Below the pieces are notes generated by a model. That model did not search any database and was not told the origin of the DNA. It saw nothing but the letters and a program-made list of their open reading frames with translations. This document shows positions 40,516 to 50,719 of a stretch of DNA of 64,000 bases, piece after piece (position 1 is the first letter of the stretch; each line of letters begins with the position of its first letter). The stretch is from Lysobacteraceae bacterium NML91-0213 (lineage in GTDB: Bacteria; Pseudomonadota; Gammaproteobacteria; Xanthomonadales; Xanthomonadaceae): NCBI GenBank assembly GCA_002798175.1, contig NWQL01000001.1:393078-457077 (forward strand), written 5' to 3'. A program made the position numbers and the translations under genes.

Positions 40516-41829
40516 ATGTCCATGCATCCCGATGCCACCCTGTCCGATCACGACCATGGCACCAAGGCCAGCCACGATATCGCACCTGGCGAGATTGCCG
40601 TCGGCGTGGTGATCGGGCGCGCGTCGGAGTATTTCGATTTCTTCGTCTACGGCATCGCCTCGGCGCTGATCTTCCCGTCCATCTTCTTCCCCTTCCTCGA
40701 CCGGCTGGAAGGCACGCTCGCCGCATTCGCGGTGTTCGCCCTGGCGTTCGTTGCGCGGCCGTTCGGCACCGTGCTGTTCATGAAGATCCAGTCGCGCTGG
40801 GGCCTGGGCGTGAAGCTCACCAGCGCGTTGTTCCTGCTCGGCACCGCCACCGCGGGCATCGCCTTCCTGCCCACCTACGGCAGCCTGGGCATGCTGGCCA
40901 TCGTGCTGCTCGCGGCGTTCCGGACCCTGCAGGGCGTGGCGCTGGGCGGCTCGTGGGATGGTCTGCCGTCGCTGCTCGCGCTCAACGCGCCGAAGGAGCG
41001 TCGCGGCTGGTACGCGATGCTCGGCCAGCTGGGCGCGCCGCTGGGTTTCATCGTCGCCGCCGGCGTGTTCGCATTCCTCTACGCCAGCCTGAGCATGGAC
41101 GACCTGCTGGCCTGGGGCTGGCGCTATCCCTTCTTCGTCGCGCTGGCGATCAACGTCGTCGCCCTGTTCGCGCGCCTGCGCCTGGCGGTGGCCGACGAAT
41201 ACCGCAACAAGATGGACGAGCTCGAACTCGAGCCGACACCTGTGCGCGAGCTGTTCCAGGCCAAGGGCCGGCACGTGTTCATCGGCGCGTTCGCCGCGCT
41301 GTGCAGCTACGCCCTGTTCCACATCGTCACGATCTTCCCGCTGTCGTGGATCCTGCTGTATTCCGAGCAGTCGATCCCGGCGTTCCTGGTGATCCAGATC
41401 ATCGGCGCGTTCCTGTGCGCCGGGGCGATCGTGGCCTCGGGCTTCATCGCCGACCGCGTTGGCCGCGCGCGCACCCTGGGTGGCCTTGCGCTGGCGATTG
41501 CGATGTTCAGCGGCTTTGCGCCGACCATCCTCGCCAGCGGCGAAACCGGGCAGGCGGCGTTCGTGCTGATCGGCTTCATCCTGTTGGGCCTGTCGTACGG
41601 CCAGGCAGCCGGCGCGGTCACCGCGAATTTCGGTCGGCGCTACCGCTACACCGGTGCCGCGCTGAGCTCGGATGTCGCGTGGCTGATCGGTGCCGCATTC
41701 GCACCGCTGGTCGCCCTGTGGCTGTGTGCGAACTTCGGGCTCGCATGGCTGGGCGCCTACCTGCTGTCGGGCGCGGTGGCCACGGCCGCGGCGCTGGCGA
41801 TCAACCGCAAGCTCAGCTACAGGAGCTGA
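40516..41829 (+). CDS. MFS transporter, metabolite:proton symporter type
   Basis: A 437-aa protein with 12 predicted membrane helices and signatures GRASEYFDFFVYGIASALIFPS, ARPFGTVLFMKIQSRWG, RTLQGVALGGSWDG and ADRVGRARTLGG, as in the ShiA/ProP-like group of sugar/organic-acid symporters. The N-terminus is His/Asp-rich. The substrate cannot be told. It is divergent from cyoA. Confidence 0.88.
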   Translation: MSMHPDATLSDHDHGTKASHDIAPGEIAVGVVIGRASEYFDFFVYGIASALIFPSIFFPFLDRLEGTLAAFAVFALAFVARPFGTVLFMKIQSRWGLGVKLTSALFLLGTATAGIAFLPTYGSLGMLAIVLLAAFRTLQGVALGGSWDGLPSLLALNAPKERRGWYAMLGQLGAPLGFIVAAGVFAFLYASLSMDDLLAWGWRYPFFVALAINVVALFARLRLAVADEYRNKMDELELEPTPVRELFQAKGRHVFIGAFAALCSYALFHIVTIFPLSWILLYSEQSIPAFLVIQIIGAFLCAGAIVASGFIADRVGRARTLGGLALAIAMFSGFAPTILASGETGQAAFVLIGFILLGLSYGQAAGAVTANFGRRYRYTGAALSSDVAWLIGAAFAPLVALWLCANFGLAWLGAYLLSGAVATAAALAINRKLSYRS

Positions 41830-41850
41830 CCGCCCGCATGGCCGACCTGC

Positions 41851-41875
41851 CGACGCCCGCCCCGTGCGGGCGTCG
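41851..41875 (+). terminator. Strong hairpin after the MFS gene without T-tract
   Basis: CGACGCCCGC and GCGGGCGTCG form a perfect 10-bp stem with loop CCCGT, 22 nt after the stop. No T-run follows. Confidence 0.5.
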
Positions 41876-41877
41876 TG

Positions 41878-41906
41878 CTGTCCGGGGCGGACAACGCTGC
41901 TAGAAT
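41878..41906 (+). promoter_or_regulatory. Putative thrS-operon promoter
   Basis: TAGAAT (41901-41906) with CTGTCC 17 bp upstream (41878-41883). It lies before a leader peptide and a terminator, so it is the likely start of an attenuated thrS transcript. Confidence 0.5.
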
Positions 41907-41959
41907 CGCCGTGGAATCCGACCAGGGTGGCCCGCGGAAACGCCGGCCGAGCGTGCGAC

Positions 41960-41986
41960 ATGAGCACTACCAGCCGCCAACGCTAG
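41960..41986 (+). CDS. Putative thrS leader peptide (MSTTSRQR)
   Basis: An 8-codon open frame ATG-AGC-ACT-ACC-AGC-CGC-CAA-CGC-TAG carries two adjacent Thr codons. It lies inside a 5-bp stem AGCGT (41950-41954)/ACGCT (41980-41984), which resembles a pause hairpin, and 23 nt before an intrinsic terminator. Ribosome stalling at Thr codons when charged tRNA-Thr is scarce would let thrS transcription continue. The antiterminator is not evident by eye, and no good ribosome site is visible. Confidence 0.45.
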   Translation: MSTTSRQR

Positions 41987-42009
41987 AGTCCCGGGGGTCC
42001 CGCCCAACG

Positions 42010-42031
42010 GCGCCCTCGTGGCGCTTTTTTT
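42010..42031 (+). terminator. Intrinsic terminator in the thrS leader (attenuator)
   Basis: GCGCC, loop CTCGT, GGCGC, followed at once by seven T residues. It lies 76 nt before the thrS start, between promoter and gene, as expected of an attenuator. Confidence 0.8.
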
Positions 42032-42106
42032 GTGCCCATGGCACAACGCGCGGGATGCAGGCCCAATGCATCCCACCCTCCGATCCACCGACGAATCCCG
42101 GCTCCC

Positions 42107-44011
42107 ATGATCACCATCACCCTTCCCGACGGCAGCCGCCGCGAATTCGATGCCCCCGTCACCGTCATGCAGGTCGCGCAGTCGATCGGCCCCGGCCTGG
42201 CCAAGGCCACCGTGGCCGGCAAGGTCGACGGGCGCCAGGTCGATGCCTGCGACGTCATCGACCGCGACGCCAGCCTGCAGATCCTCACCCCGAAGGACCC
42301 GGAAGGCGTCGAGATCATCCGCCACTCCTGCGCCCATCTCGTGGGCCACGCGGTCAAGCAGCTCTACCCGGACGCCAAGATGGTGATCGGCCCGGTGATC
42401 GAGGACGGCTTCTACTACGACATCTGGCGCGCCCAGCCCTTCACGCCGGAGGACATGGCTGCGATCGAGGCCCGCATGCGCGAGCTGATCGACACCGAGT
42501 ACGACGTCATCAAGCGCATGACCCCGCGCGACGAGGTCATCGCGATCTTCAAGGCGCGCGGCGAGGACTACAAGCTGCGCCTGATCGAGGACATGGGCCC
42601 CGAGGTCACGGCCATGGGCCTGTACCACCACCAGGAATACGTGGACATGTGCCGCGGCCCGCACGTCCCCAACACGCGCTTCCTCAAGGCGTTCAAGCTG
42701 TTGCGCACGTCCGGCGCCTACTGGCGCGGCGATGCGAAGAACGAGCAGCTGCAGCGCATCTACGGCACCGCCTGGGCCGACACGAAGCAGCTCAAGGCCT
42801 ACATCCAGCGCATCGAGGAGGCCGAGAAGCGCGACCACCGCCGTATCGGCAAGGCCCAGCAGCTATTCCATCTGCAGGAGGAGGCCCCGGGGCTGGTGTT
42901 CTGGCATCCGAAGGGCTGGGCGCTGTGGCAGGTGGTGGAGCAGTACATGCGCCGCGTGTACCGCGACAGCGGCTACGGCGAGGTGCGCTGCCCGCAGATC
43001 CTCGACGTGACCCTGTGGCAGAAGTCCGGCCACTGGGACAACTACAAGGAGAACATGTTCTTCACCGAGTCCGAGAAGCGGACCTATGCGGTGAAGCCCA
43101 TGAACTGCCCGGGCCACGTGCAGGTGTTCAACCAGGGCCTGCACAGCTATCGCGACCTGCCGATCCGCTACGGCGAATTCGGTTCCTGCCATCGCAACGA
43201 ACCGTCGGGCGCGCTGCATGGCATCCTGCGCGTGCGCGGCTTCACCCAGGACGACGGCCATGTGTTCTGCACCGAGGAACAGGTCGAGCCCGAGGTGCGC
43301 GCGTTCCACGCACAGGCACTGAAGGTGTATTCGGACTTCGGCTTCGAGGACATCCAGATCAAGATCGCCCTGCGCCCGGAATCGCGCCTCGGTGACGATG
43401 CCACCTGGGACAAGGCGGAGGAGGCGCTGCGTTCCGCGCTGCGCGCATCCTGCGTGGAGTGGCAGGAGTTGCCGGGCGAGGGCGCGTTCTACGGCCCCAA
43501 GATCGAGTACCACCTCAAGGACGCCATTGGCCGCACCTGGCAGCTGGGCACGATGCAGGTGGATTTCATGATGCCCGAGCGCCTCGGCGCCGAGTACGTC
43601 GACGAGCACAGCCAGCGCCGCCACCCGGTCATGTTGCACCGCGCCATCGTGGGTTCGATGGAGCGCTTCATCGGCATCCTGATCGAACACCACGCCGGGC
43701 AGTTCCCGACCTGGCTGGCCCCGGTCCAGGCGGTGGTGATGAACATCACCGATGCACAGGCCGACTACGTGGCGGAGGTGCGGAAAACCCTTGTCAATCA
43801 AGGCTTCCGGGTCGAGGCGGATTTGCGGAACGAGAAAATCGGCCGTAAGATTCGCGAGCACACGCTGCAGCGCGTGCCGTATCTGCTCGTGGTGGGGGAC
43901 CGCGAGAAGGAGAACGGAGCGGTCGCGGTCCGGACGCTCGCGGGGGAGGACCTGGGCAGCATGCCGGTCGCCGACTTCGCTTCACGTCTGGCTGCAGGCA
44001 GCGCGCAGTAG
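42107..44011 (+). CDS. thrS: Threonyl-tRNA synthetase
   Basis: A 634-aa class II synthetase. It has the TGS domain (1-60), the editing domain with [13 protein letters not shown] and MCRGPH, the catalytic core with zinc Cys in [12 protein letters not shown], motif 2 [14 protein letters not shown], and the C-terminal anticodon-binding domain. The start at MITITLPDG is the family start. It is first in thrS-infC-rpmI-rplT-pheST-ihfA. Confidence 0.97.
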   Translation: MITITLPDGSRREFDAPVTVMQVAQSIGPGLAKATVAGKVDGRQVDACDVIDRDASLQILTPKDPEGVEIIRHSCAHLVGHAVKQLYPDAKMVIGPVIEDGFYYDIWRAQPFTPEDMAAIEARMRELIDTEYDVIKRMTPRDEVIAIFKARGEDYKLRLIEDMGPEVTAMGLYHHQEYVDMCRGPHVPNTRFLKAFKLLRTSGAYWRGDAKNEQLQRIYGTAWADTKQLKAYIQRIEEAEKRDHRRIGKAQQLFHLQEEAPGLVFWHPKGWALWQVVEQYMRRVYRDSGYGEVRCPQILDVTLWQKSGHWDNYKENMFFTESEKRTYAVKPMNCPGHVQVFNQGLHSYRDLPIRYGEFGSCHRNEPSGALHGILRVRGFTQDDGHVFCTEEQVEPEVRAFHAQALKVYSDFGFEDIQIKIALRPESRLGDDATWDKAEEALRSALRASCVEWQELPGEGAFYGPKIEYHLKDAIGRTWQLGTMQVDFMMPERLGAEYVDEHSQRRHPVMLHRAIVGSMERFIGILIEHHAGQFPTWLAPVQAVVMNITDAQADYVAEVRKTLVNQGFRVEADLRNEKIGRKIREHTLQRVPYLLVVGDREKENGAVAVRTLAGEDLGSMPVADFASRLAAGSAQ

Positions 44012-44153
44012 CATGATGGTCGAACGCAGGGTGCGCCGGACGGTCCGGCGTGCCCGCGGGCCCGGTGGCTGACGAGCCGCCGGGGCGTGCGGGCCCGTTC
44101 CGCAGCGCCCCGCCGTCGAGGGCCGGACTCTCAAATCCTTTGGAGATTGCAAT

Positions 44154-44675
44154 ATCAGCACCCCGGAAAAGCAGAATCGCAGGAACCAGGAGATCCGCGT
44201 CCCGCGCGTGCGCGTGATCGGCTCCGACGGCGAGATGATCGGCGTCCTCTCGCGGGACGAAGCCCTGCAGATGGCCGAAGATGAAGGTCTCGATCTCGTC
44301 GAGATCCAGCCGAATGCGGACCCGCCGGTCTGCAAGATCATGGATTTCGGCAAGTTCAAGTTCGAGCAGCAGAAGCGCGCGAACGAAGCGAAGAAGAAGT
44401 CGAAGCAGGTCGAGATCAAGGAAGTGAAGTTCCGTCCGGTCACGGACGAGGGCGACTACCAGATCAAGCTGCGGAAGATGCGCGGCTTCATCGAGGAAGG
44501 CGACAAGATCAAGGTCAACATCCGCTTCCGTGGCCGCGAGATGAGCCATCAGGAGCTGGGCCGGCAGATGGCCGCCCGCATCGAGGCCGACCTTGGCGAG
44601 GACATCGTCATCGAATCGCGCCCGCGCCTGGAAGGCCGGCAGATGGTGATGATGATCGCGCCGAAGAAGAAGTGA
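44154..44675 (+). CDS. infC: Translation initiation factor IF-3, ATC start codon
   Basis: A 173-aa IF-3. The reading frame that encodes [21 protein letters not shown] extends upstream in phase through [17 protein letters not shown] to an ATC at 44154; no ATG, GTG or TTG starts this part. GGAG at 44142-44145 is 8 nt before the ATC. Non-AUG starts (AUU in E. coli) are known for infC and allow IF-3 to repress its own translation. A gene call from the first GTG (44208) would lose 18 N-terminal residues. Confidence 0.92.
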   Translation: MSTPEKQNRRNQEIRVPRVRVIGSDGEMIGVLSRDEALQMAEDEGLDLVEIQPNADPPVCKIMDFGKFKFEQQKRANEAKKKSKQVEIKEVKFRPVTDEGDYQIKLRKMRGFIEEGDKIKVNIRFRGREMSHQELGRQMAARIEADLGEDIVIESRPRLEGRQMVMMIAPKKK

Positions 44676-44710
44676 TCCGCGCGCGCGACGGCCGTCGCGC
44701 GGCATGCGGA

Positions 44711-44742
44711 ACGGAAAAGGCGCCGGAAGGCGCCTTTTCCGT
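44711..44742 (+). terminator. Hairpin between infC and rpmI
   Basis: ACGGAAAAGGCGCC and GGCGCCTTTTCCGT form a perfect 14-bp stem with loop GGAA, 36 nt after infC. The T-run lies within the 3' arm. It may end the thrS-infC transcript or act as an attenuator for rpmI-rplT; a GCATAAT -10-like element lies about 40 nt further on. Confidence 0.7.
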
Positions 44743-44952
44743 CTCCGGGCGCGAAGTGATCGGGTTTGCATGCCGGTCGCCCGCCCTGCATAATGGCCGG
44801 CCGGCTCGCCCGGGTGCTTTACCGTTTTTCAGGACCGGCCACGATCCCCAGGGGACAATGGCTCAACCACCGGCATCGGCAGGAAGGAAAGCGCGGGCCT
44901 CGACGGCCGCCGCCCGTGTCAGTCGCAAACAGATCCTACAAGGGACTTCGCA

Positions 44953-45156
44953 ATGTCCAAGATCAAGATCAAGACCCATCGGGGGGCGGCCAAGCGCTTC
45001 CGGAAGACCGCTTCCGGCAAGTACAAGGCGGGTCATGCCAACCGCAGCCACATCCTCACCAAGAAAGCGACCAAGCGGAAGCGCAACCTGCGGCAGACGA
45101 ACCACGTCCGCGCCGAGGATGCAGGCCGTCTGGACCGCATGCTGCCGTATCTCTGA
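44953..45156 (+). CDS. rpmI: 50S ribosomal protein L35
   Basis: A 67-aa very basic protein; [21 protein letters not shown] and the C-terminal end are the L35 pattern. It is followed 13 nt later by rplT. The 200-nt leader may bind L20 as an autoregulatory site, as known in E. coli, but I cannot show the structure here. Confidence 0.97.
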   Translation: MSKIKIKTHRGAAKRFRKTASGKYKAGHANRSHILTKKATKRKRNLRQTNHVRAEDAGRLDRMLPYL

Positions 45157-45169
45157 GGAGGGCTGAACA

Positions 45170-45529
45170 ATGGCACGAGTCAAACGTGGCGTGCAGGCGC
45201 GCCGCCGTCACAGGAAGGTTCTCAAGCTCGCCAAGGGCTACTACAACGCACGCCACAAGGTGTTCCGCGTTGCCAAGCAGGCGGTCATCAAGGCGCAGCA
45301 GTACGCCTACATCCACCGCAAGCAGAAGAAGCGCAATTTCCGTTCGCTGTGGATCACCCGCATCAACGCGGCGGCCCGCATCAACGGCATGAGCTACAGC
45401 CGCTTCATGAACGGCCTGATGAAGGCCGGCATCACCCTCGACCGCAAGGTGCTGGCCGATATCGCCGTGCACGACGCGGCGGGCTTCGCGGCCCTGGCCG
45501 AGAAGGCGAAGGGCGCTCTGGCGGCGTAA
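45170..45529 (+). CDS. rplT: 50S ribosomal protein L20
   Basis: A 119-aa protein with the L20 start [25 protein letters not shown] and [26 protein letters not shown]. It has an early role in 50S assembly and represses rpmI-rplT in E. coli. Confidence 0.98.
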   Translation: MARVKRGVQARRRHRKVLKLAKGYYNARHKVFRVAKQAVIKAQQYAYIHRKQKKRNFRSLWITRINAAARINGMSYSRFMNGLMKAGITLDRKVLADIAVHDAAGFAALAEKAKGALAA

Positions 45530-45589
45530 CACAACCGTCCCACCGGCCCGCGCAGTGCGCGGTGCCGGCCGGGTACCGGCGGTTCACGC

Positions 45590-45625
45590 ATGGGGAAGGG
45601 CGCAAGTCCTTCCCCATGTCTTTTT
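45590..45625 (+). terminator. Terminator between rplT and pheS
   Basis: ATGGGGAAGG and CCTTCCCCAT form a 10-bp stem (loop of 8 nt), followed by GTCTTTTT. It lies 31 nt before the pheS start. In E. coli pheST is attenuated by a Phe-rich leader peptide; I see no such peptide here, so this may be a simple partial terminator. Confidence 0.75.
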
Positions 45626-45646
45626 GCGGTCCCGGAACATCCTTGA

Positions 45647-46666
<1,020 letters not shown>

Positions 46667-46688
46667 TGACGATCCACGGAATTTCAGC

Positions 46689-49061
46689 ATGAAATTTTCC
46701 GAGAACTGGCTCCGCCAGCATGTGCACACCGACGCCAGCCGCGAGGAACTTGCCGCCACGCTGACCGCAATCGGGCTCGAGGTCGAGGACACCACGGTGC
46801 TCGGCGCGGGACTCGACGGCATCGTGGTGGCGCGCATCGTCGCCTGCGAGAAGCACCCGGAGGCCGATCGCCTGCAGGTGTGCAGCGTCGATGCGGGCAC
46901 CGGCACCCCGCTGCAGATCGTCTGCGGTGCGCCTAATGCACGTGCCGGCCTGGTCGCGCCACTGGCGATGGTCGGCGCACAGGTCGGTGAGCTCACGATC
47001 AGGGCGGCGAAGCTGCGCGGGGTCGAGTCCAATGGCATGCTGTGCTCGGCGAAGGAGCTTGCGCTCGACACCGATGCGTCCGGCCTGCTGGAACTGCCCG
47101 ACGATGCGCCGGTGGGCACGCCGCTTGCCGATTACCTCGGGCTGCCCGACGCCACCTTCGAGCTCAAGCTCACTCCGAACCGCGCCGACTGTTTCAGCGT
47201 GCGCGGCATCGCCTTCGATGTCGCCGCCGCCTGCGGCAGCAACGTCGCCCCCTATACGATCGCGCCGGTGGCCGCGTCCGGCGACGCGCGGCTCGACGTC
47301 ACGCTCGATGCCGGAGCCGATGCGCCGCGCTATCTGGGCCGGGTGATCGAGGGCATCGATGCCCGCGTGCGCACGCCGGTGTGGATGGCCGAACGCCTGC
47401 GGCGCAGTGGCATCCGACCGCTGAGCTTCCTGGTCGACGTCACCCAGTACGTGATGCTCGAGCTGGGCCAGCCGATGCACGCATTCGACCGTGACCTGCT
47501 GCGCGGCCCGGTGGGCGTGCGCCATGCCCGTGACGGCGAGACGCTGACCCTGCTCGACGAACGCGAAGTCGTACTGGAACCGCATTTCCTGGTGATCACC
47601 GACGCCGACCGCCCGGTGGCGCTGGCCGGCGTGATGGGTGGCCATGACACCCGGGTGACCGATGCGACCCGCAACGTGTTCCTGGAGTCGGCGCATTTCG
47701 CCCCCGCCGCCATCATCGGCCGCGCGCGCCGGCTCGGCCTGCACACCGACGCCTCGCACCGCTTCGAACGCGGGGTGGATCCGCAGTTGCCGGCACAGGC
47801 GCTGGAACTGGCCACCCGGCTGATCCTCGACCATGCCGGCGGCACGCCCGGCCCGGTGGTCGCCGCCGAACGGCCCGAGCATCTGCCGCAGCCGCAGACG
47901 ATCCATCTGCGCCGCCAGCGCCTCGAGCGCGTGCTCGGGCTGTCGATCGACGATGCCGACGTTGCGCGGATCCTCGGCGCGCTCGGCCTGGCGGTCGTCG
48001 ACACCGTGGACGGCTGGCAGGTGACCCCGCCACCGCGTCGCTTCGACCTCGCCATCGAGGAGGACCTGATCGAGGAGGTCGCGCGCATCCATGGCTACGA
48101 CCGCGTGCCGACCACGCTGCCCGGTGCCGCCACCCGTCTGTGCGCGCCGGGGGAGGGCAGGCTGGCCGACGCCGAACTGCGCCGTCATCTGGTCGCGCGG
48201 GACTGGCTGGAAGCCATCAACTACGCCTTCGTCGACGCCGGCCTGCTGCGGGCCTGGCAGCTCGACACCGGTGCGGTGCCGCTGGCCAACCCGCTGAGCG
48301 CCGAGCTGGGTGTGATGCGCACCTCGCTGCTGCCGGGTCTGGTCGATGCACTGGCACGCAACGCCGCGCGCCAGCAGCCGCGCGTGCGGCTGTTCGAACT
48401 GGGGCGCAGCTACCACGCCGCCGCCCGGGGCGAAGCGCCAACGGAGACCCCGCGACTGGCGGCGGTGGCCATCGGCCCGGCCGGTGTGGAGCAGTGGGGC
48501 GTGCCGTCCCGCGACGTCGATTTCCACGATCTCAAGGGCGATCTCGAGAGCCTCGCATCGCTCGCGCGCGGTGCACTGGAGTTCCACCCTTCGCGGGCGC
48601 CGTTCGGCCACCCCGGGCGCTCGGCCGAGGTCTACCGCGACGGCACGTGCATCGGCTGGATCGGCGAACTGCATCCCGCCCTGCTGCGCCAGCTTGATAT
48701 CGACCATCGCGTGGTGGCGTTCGAGGTCGAACTCGAGCCCCTGCGCAGGCGTGCGCTGCCACGCGCCGCCGCGCTCACACGCTACCCGTCGGTGCGCCGC
48801 GACCTTGCGCTGCTGGTGGACGAGGACATGCCCTGGGGCAAGCTCGAAGCCGCGATCCGCGAGGCTGCCGGCCCGCTGCTGGCCGACCTGCGGCTGTTCG
48901 ACCGTTACCAGGGCAAGGGCGTCGAAACCGGATTCAAGAGCCTGGCTACCGGCTTGATTCTGCAGGACAACTCGCGCACCCTGACAGACCGCGACGTCGA
49001 CGACGTGGTGGCCCGCGTGACCGCCGCACTCGCACTGCACGGCGCACGCATCCGCAGTTGA
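46689..49061 (+). CDS. pheT: Phenylalanyl-tRNA synthetase beta subunit
   Basis: A 790-aa subunit with an EMAP-like tRNA-binding domain (about 40-150; IVACEKHPEADRLQVCSVDAG, VCGAPNAR), B3/B4 editing domains, a B5 domain and the C-terminal ferredoxin-fold anticodon-binding domain (YPSVRRDLALLVDE, LFDRYQGKGVETGFKS). The start MKFSENWLR is the family start, 22 nt after pheS. Confidence 0.98.
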   Translation: MKFSENWLRQHVHTDASREELAATLTAIGLEVEDTTVLGAGLDGIVVARIVACEKHPEADRLQVCSVDAGTGTPLQIVCGAPNARAGLVAPLAMVGAQVGELTIRAAKLRGVESNGMLCSAKELALDTDASGLLELPDDAPVGTPLADYLGLPDATFELKLTPNRADCFSVRGIAFDVAAACGSNVAPYTIAPVAASGDARLDVTLDAGADAPRYLGRVIEGIDARVRTPVWMAERLRRSGIRPLSFLVDVTQYVMLELGQPMHAFDRDLLRGPVGVRHARDGETLTLLDEREVVLEPHFLVITDADRPVALAGVMGGHDTRVTDATRNVFLESAHFAPAAIIGRARRLGLHTDASHRFERGVDPQLPAQALELATRLILDHAGGTPGPVVAAERPEHLPQPQTIHLRRQRLERVLGLSIDDADVARILGALGLAVVDTVDGWQVTPPPRRFDLAIEEDLIEEVARIHGYDRVPTTLPGAATRLCAPGEGRLADAELRRHLVARDWLEAINYAFVDAGLLRAWQLDTGAVPLANPLSAELGVMRTSLLPGLVDALARNAARQQPRVRLFELGRSYHAAARGEAPTETPRLAAVAIGPAGVEQWGVPSRDVDFHDLKGDLESLASLARGALEFHPSRAPFGHPGRSAEVYRDGTCIGWIGELHPALLRQLDIDHRVVAFEVELEPLRRRALPRAAALTRYPSVRRDLALLVDEDMPWGKLEAAIREAAGPLLADLRLFDRYQGKGVETGFKSLATGLILQDNSRTLTDRDVDDVVARVTAALALHGARIRS

Positions 49062-49073
49062 CCGGGGCACGGC

Positions 49074-49373
49074 ATGGCACTGACCAAGGCAGAAATGGCC
49101 GAACGCCTCTACGAGGAAGTCGGCCTGAACAAGCGCGAGGCGAAGGAATTCGTCGATGCGTTTTTCGACGCCCTGCGCGAGGCCCTCCAGGGCGGGCGCC
49201 AGGTGAAGCTGTCCGGCTTCGGCAACTTCGACCTGCGCCGCAAGAACGAGCGCCCCGGGCGCAATCCCAAGACCGGCGAGGAAATCCCGATTTCCGCGCG
49301 CACGGTGGTGACCTTCCGCCCGGGCCAGAAGCTCAAGGAACGCGTGGAAGCGTACGGTGGCCGTCATGCTTGA
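49074..49373 (+). CDS. ihfA: Integration host factor alpha subunit
   Basis: A 99-aa DNA-bending protein. [26 protein letters not shown] and the arm [25 protein letters not shown] (Pro at the intercalating position) are the IHF-alpha pattern. It follows pheT as in E. coli. IHF is used by many temperate phages for integration, and this locus lies just before an integrated phage. Confidence 0.97.
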   Translation: MALTKAEMAERLYEEVGLNKREAKEFVDAFFDALREALQGGRQVKLSGFGNFDLRRKNERPGRNPKTGEEIPISARTVVTFRPGQKLKERVEAYGGRHA

Positions 49374-49722
49374 TCCCGGCAGCAATCGCGAACTCCCGCC
49401 GATCCCGGCCAAGCGCTACTTCACCATCGGCGAGGTCAGCGAGCTGTGCGACGTCAAGCCGCATGTGCTGCGCTACTGGGAAACGGAATTTCCCGGCCTG
49501 AGTCCGGTCAAGCGCCGCGGCAACCGCCGCTACTACCAGCGCCACGACGTGCTGATGGTCCGCCAGATCCGCGGGCTGCTCTACGAACAGGGCTACACCA
49601 TCGGCGGTGCGCGGCTGCGCCTGGAAGGCGACAGCGCACGACAGGATTCGTCGCTGACCACGCAGGTGGTGCGCCAGGTGCGCACCGAACTCGAGGACAT
49701 CCTGCAGCTCCTCAAGCGCTGA
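49366..49722 (+). CDS. MerR family transcriptional regulator
   Basis: A 118-aa protein with a winged helix-turn-helix ([45 protein letters not shown]) and a short dimerisation helix. It lacks sensing Cys. Members after ihfA are widespread and uncharacterised. The ATG at 49366 is preferred over the GTG at 49357; both overlap ihfA. Confidence 0.9.
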   Translation: MLDPGSNRELPPIPAKRYFTIGEVSELCDVKPHVLRYWETEFPGLSPVKRRGNRRYYQRHDVLMVRQIRGLLYEQGYTIGGARLRLEGDSARQDSSLTTQVVRQVRTELEDILQLLKR

Positions 49723-49779
49723 TCCGGCATGACCGGAATCGGATGTGATCCGAGGCGCGACGGCCGCGGGTGAAGTGGC

Positions 49780-49785
49780 TATAAT
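49780..49785 (+). promoter_or_regulatory. -10 element of the tRNA-Pro promoter
   Basis: A perfect TATAAT lies 27 nt before the tRNA 5' end and is followed by a GC-rich discriminator typical of stable-RNA promoters. The -35 is weak. Confidence 0.6.
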
Positions 49786-49811
49786 GCCGGGCCGCCACTG
49801 GCGGAACCCAT

Positions 49812-49888
49812 CGGGGTATAGCGCAGCCTGGTAGCGCACTTGTCTGGGGGACAAGTGGTCGTCGGTTCGAATCCGGCTACCCCGACCA
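49812..49888 (+). tRNA. tRNA-Pro(GGG), attachment site of the integrated phage
   Basis: Acceptor arms CGGGGTA and TACCCCG pair, then A and CCA. The anticodon loop CTGGGGG holds GGG. The phage-derived genes begin right after its 3' end, with integrase nearby, so the 3' part is the likely att core. The tRNA is intact. Confidence 0.96.
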
Positions 49889-49932
49889 TCTTTCCTAGGG
49901 TTTGTAAGTGAGCAGTTGGGTTAAATAGGGCT

Positions 49933-49962
49933 GCAACCCTATGGCAACCCTGACGCAACCCT
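49933..49962 (+). repeat. Three GCAACCCT direct repeats at 11-bp period (probable Int arm sites)
   Basis: GCAACCCT occurs at 49933, 49944 and 49955, one helical turn apart, 45-75 nt from the tRNA 3' end. An inverted AGGGTT lies at 49897-49902. Lambda-type integrases bind such arm-type repeats beside the core. The last two copies also encode the C-terminus of the leftward HNH-like gene. Confidence 0.7.
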
Positions 49963-50712
49963 ATCGAGCCGGGCGATTCGCCGACGTGCGATCGCCTTGG
50001 CCATCTCCACCAGGACGTCCTCGCCCCACTGGCTCATCGCGTAGTTGGCGGCGCAGCAGACGATCCTGCAGTTCGAGAGCGTGTAACCCATGCTCGAGTC
50101 GAGCCGGTCGATGCTCGGCGCCCAGGGTCGCCGCATCTTTCTGCCGGCCGGCAAGGCGCCGCGGTCAACCGACATCGCGATGCCGGTCACCGCGCACAGG
50201 CCCCGGCTCTCCGTCACTAGGTGCCGGACGTCCTCGACGGTGAGAATGAACTCCAGCCCGCGCACCTTCGCGTTCTTCTTCGCACTGGCGAAAAGCTGGG
50301 GGACACACGCGTCGATCTCCCTGCTTTGTGTGCGGAGGCCGTGGCGAAGCGCGGCGGCGGGCGGGGGCTGGTAGGCCCACGAGTGCCGGATCTGCTCCTG
50401 CACCGCCAGGCCCTTCTGCATCGGCAGAATGTCGTGCAGCTTCATCGCCACCACGTCGAGCAGCTCCTGATCGACCCCTGACCAATCGAAGGCGCGGAAC
50501 CTAGTCCGATAGTGGGTCTTCAGGCCGCGTGGCGCGGTGTCGCCGAAGGCGGTATTGGCCAACTCCGCGAAGCGGATGGCGACCTCCTCGGGATGTGTGG
50601 AGAGATAGACATAACGGTCGTTGTCAGGCCGCTTGTAGCGCAGCTTTTCGCTGCGCGGATCTCGGGACAGCCGGCGCGGCAGGTCCAGGTTCTTCGTTCG
50701 CTTCCTTCCCAT
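49939..50712 (-). CDS. Int-arm-like plus HNH-like domain protein
   Basis: A 257-aa protein of unusual make-up. The start MGRKRTKNLDLPRRL and the next 40 residues resemble the arm-binding domain at the start of lambda-type integrases (lambda Int begins MGRRRSHERRDLPPNL). The C-terminal part (about 170-250) has the HNH-like pattern CAVTGI, then PSIDRLDSSMGYTLSNCRIVC, with no classical catalytic His visible. No recombinase domain is present. It lies between integrase and the att site, and its end overlaps the 11-bp repeats. Function unknown; it might modulate excision or act as a nuclease. Confidence 0.75.
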   Translation of the reverse strand: MGRKRTKNLDLPRRLSRDPRSEKLRYKRPDNDRYVYLSTHPEEVAIRFAELANTAFGDTAPRGLKTHYRTRFRAFDWSGVDQELLDVVAMKLHDILPMQKGLAVQEQIRHSWAYQPPPAAALRHGLRTQSREIDACVPQLFASAKKNAKVRGLEFILTVEDVRHLVTESRGLCAVTGIAMSVDRGALPAGRKMRRPWAPSIDRLDSSMGYTLSNCRIVCCAANYAMSQWGEDVLVEMAKAIARRRIARLDRVASGLP

Positions 50713-50719
50713 GGCCGTC

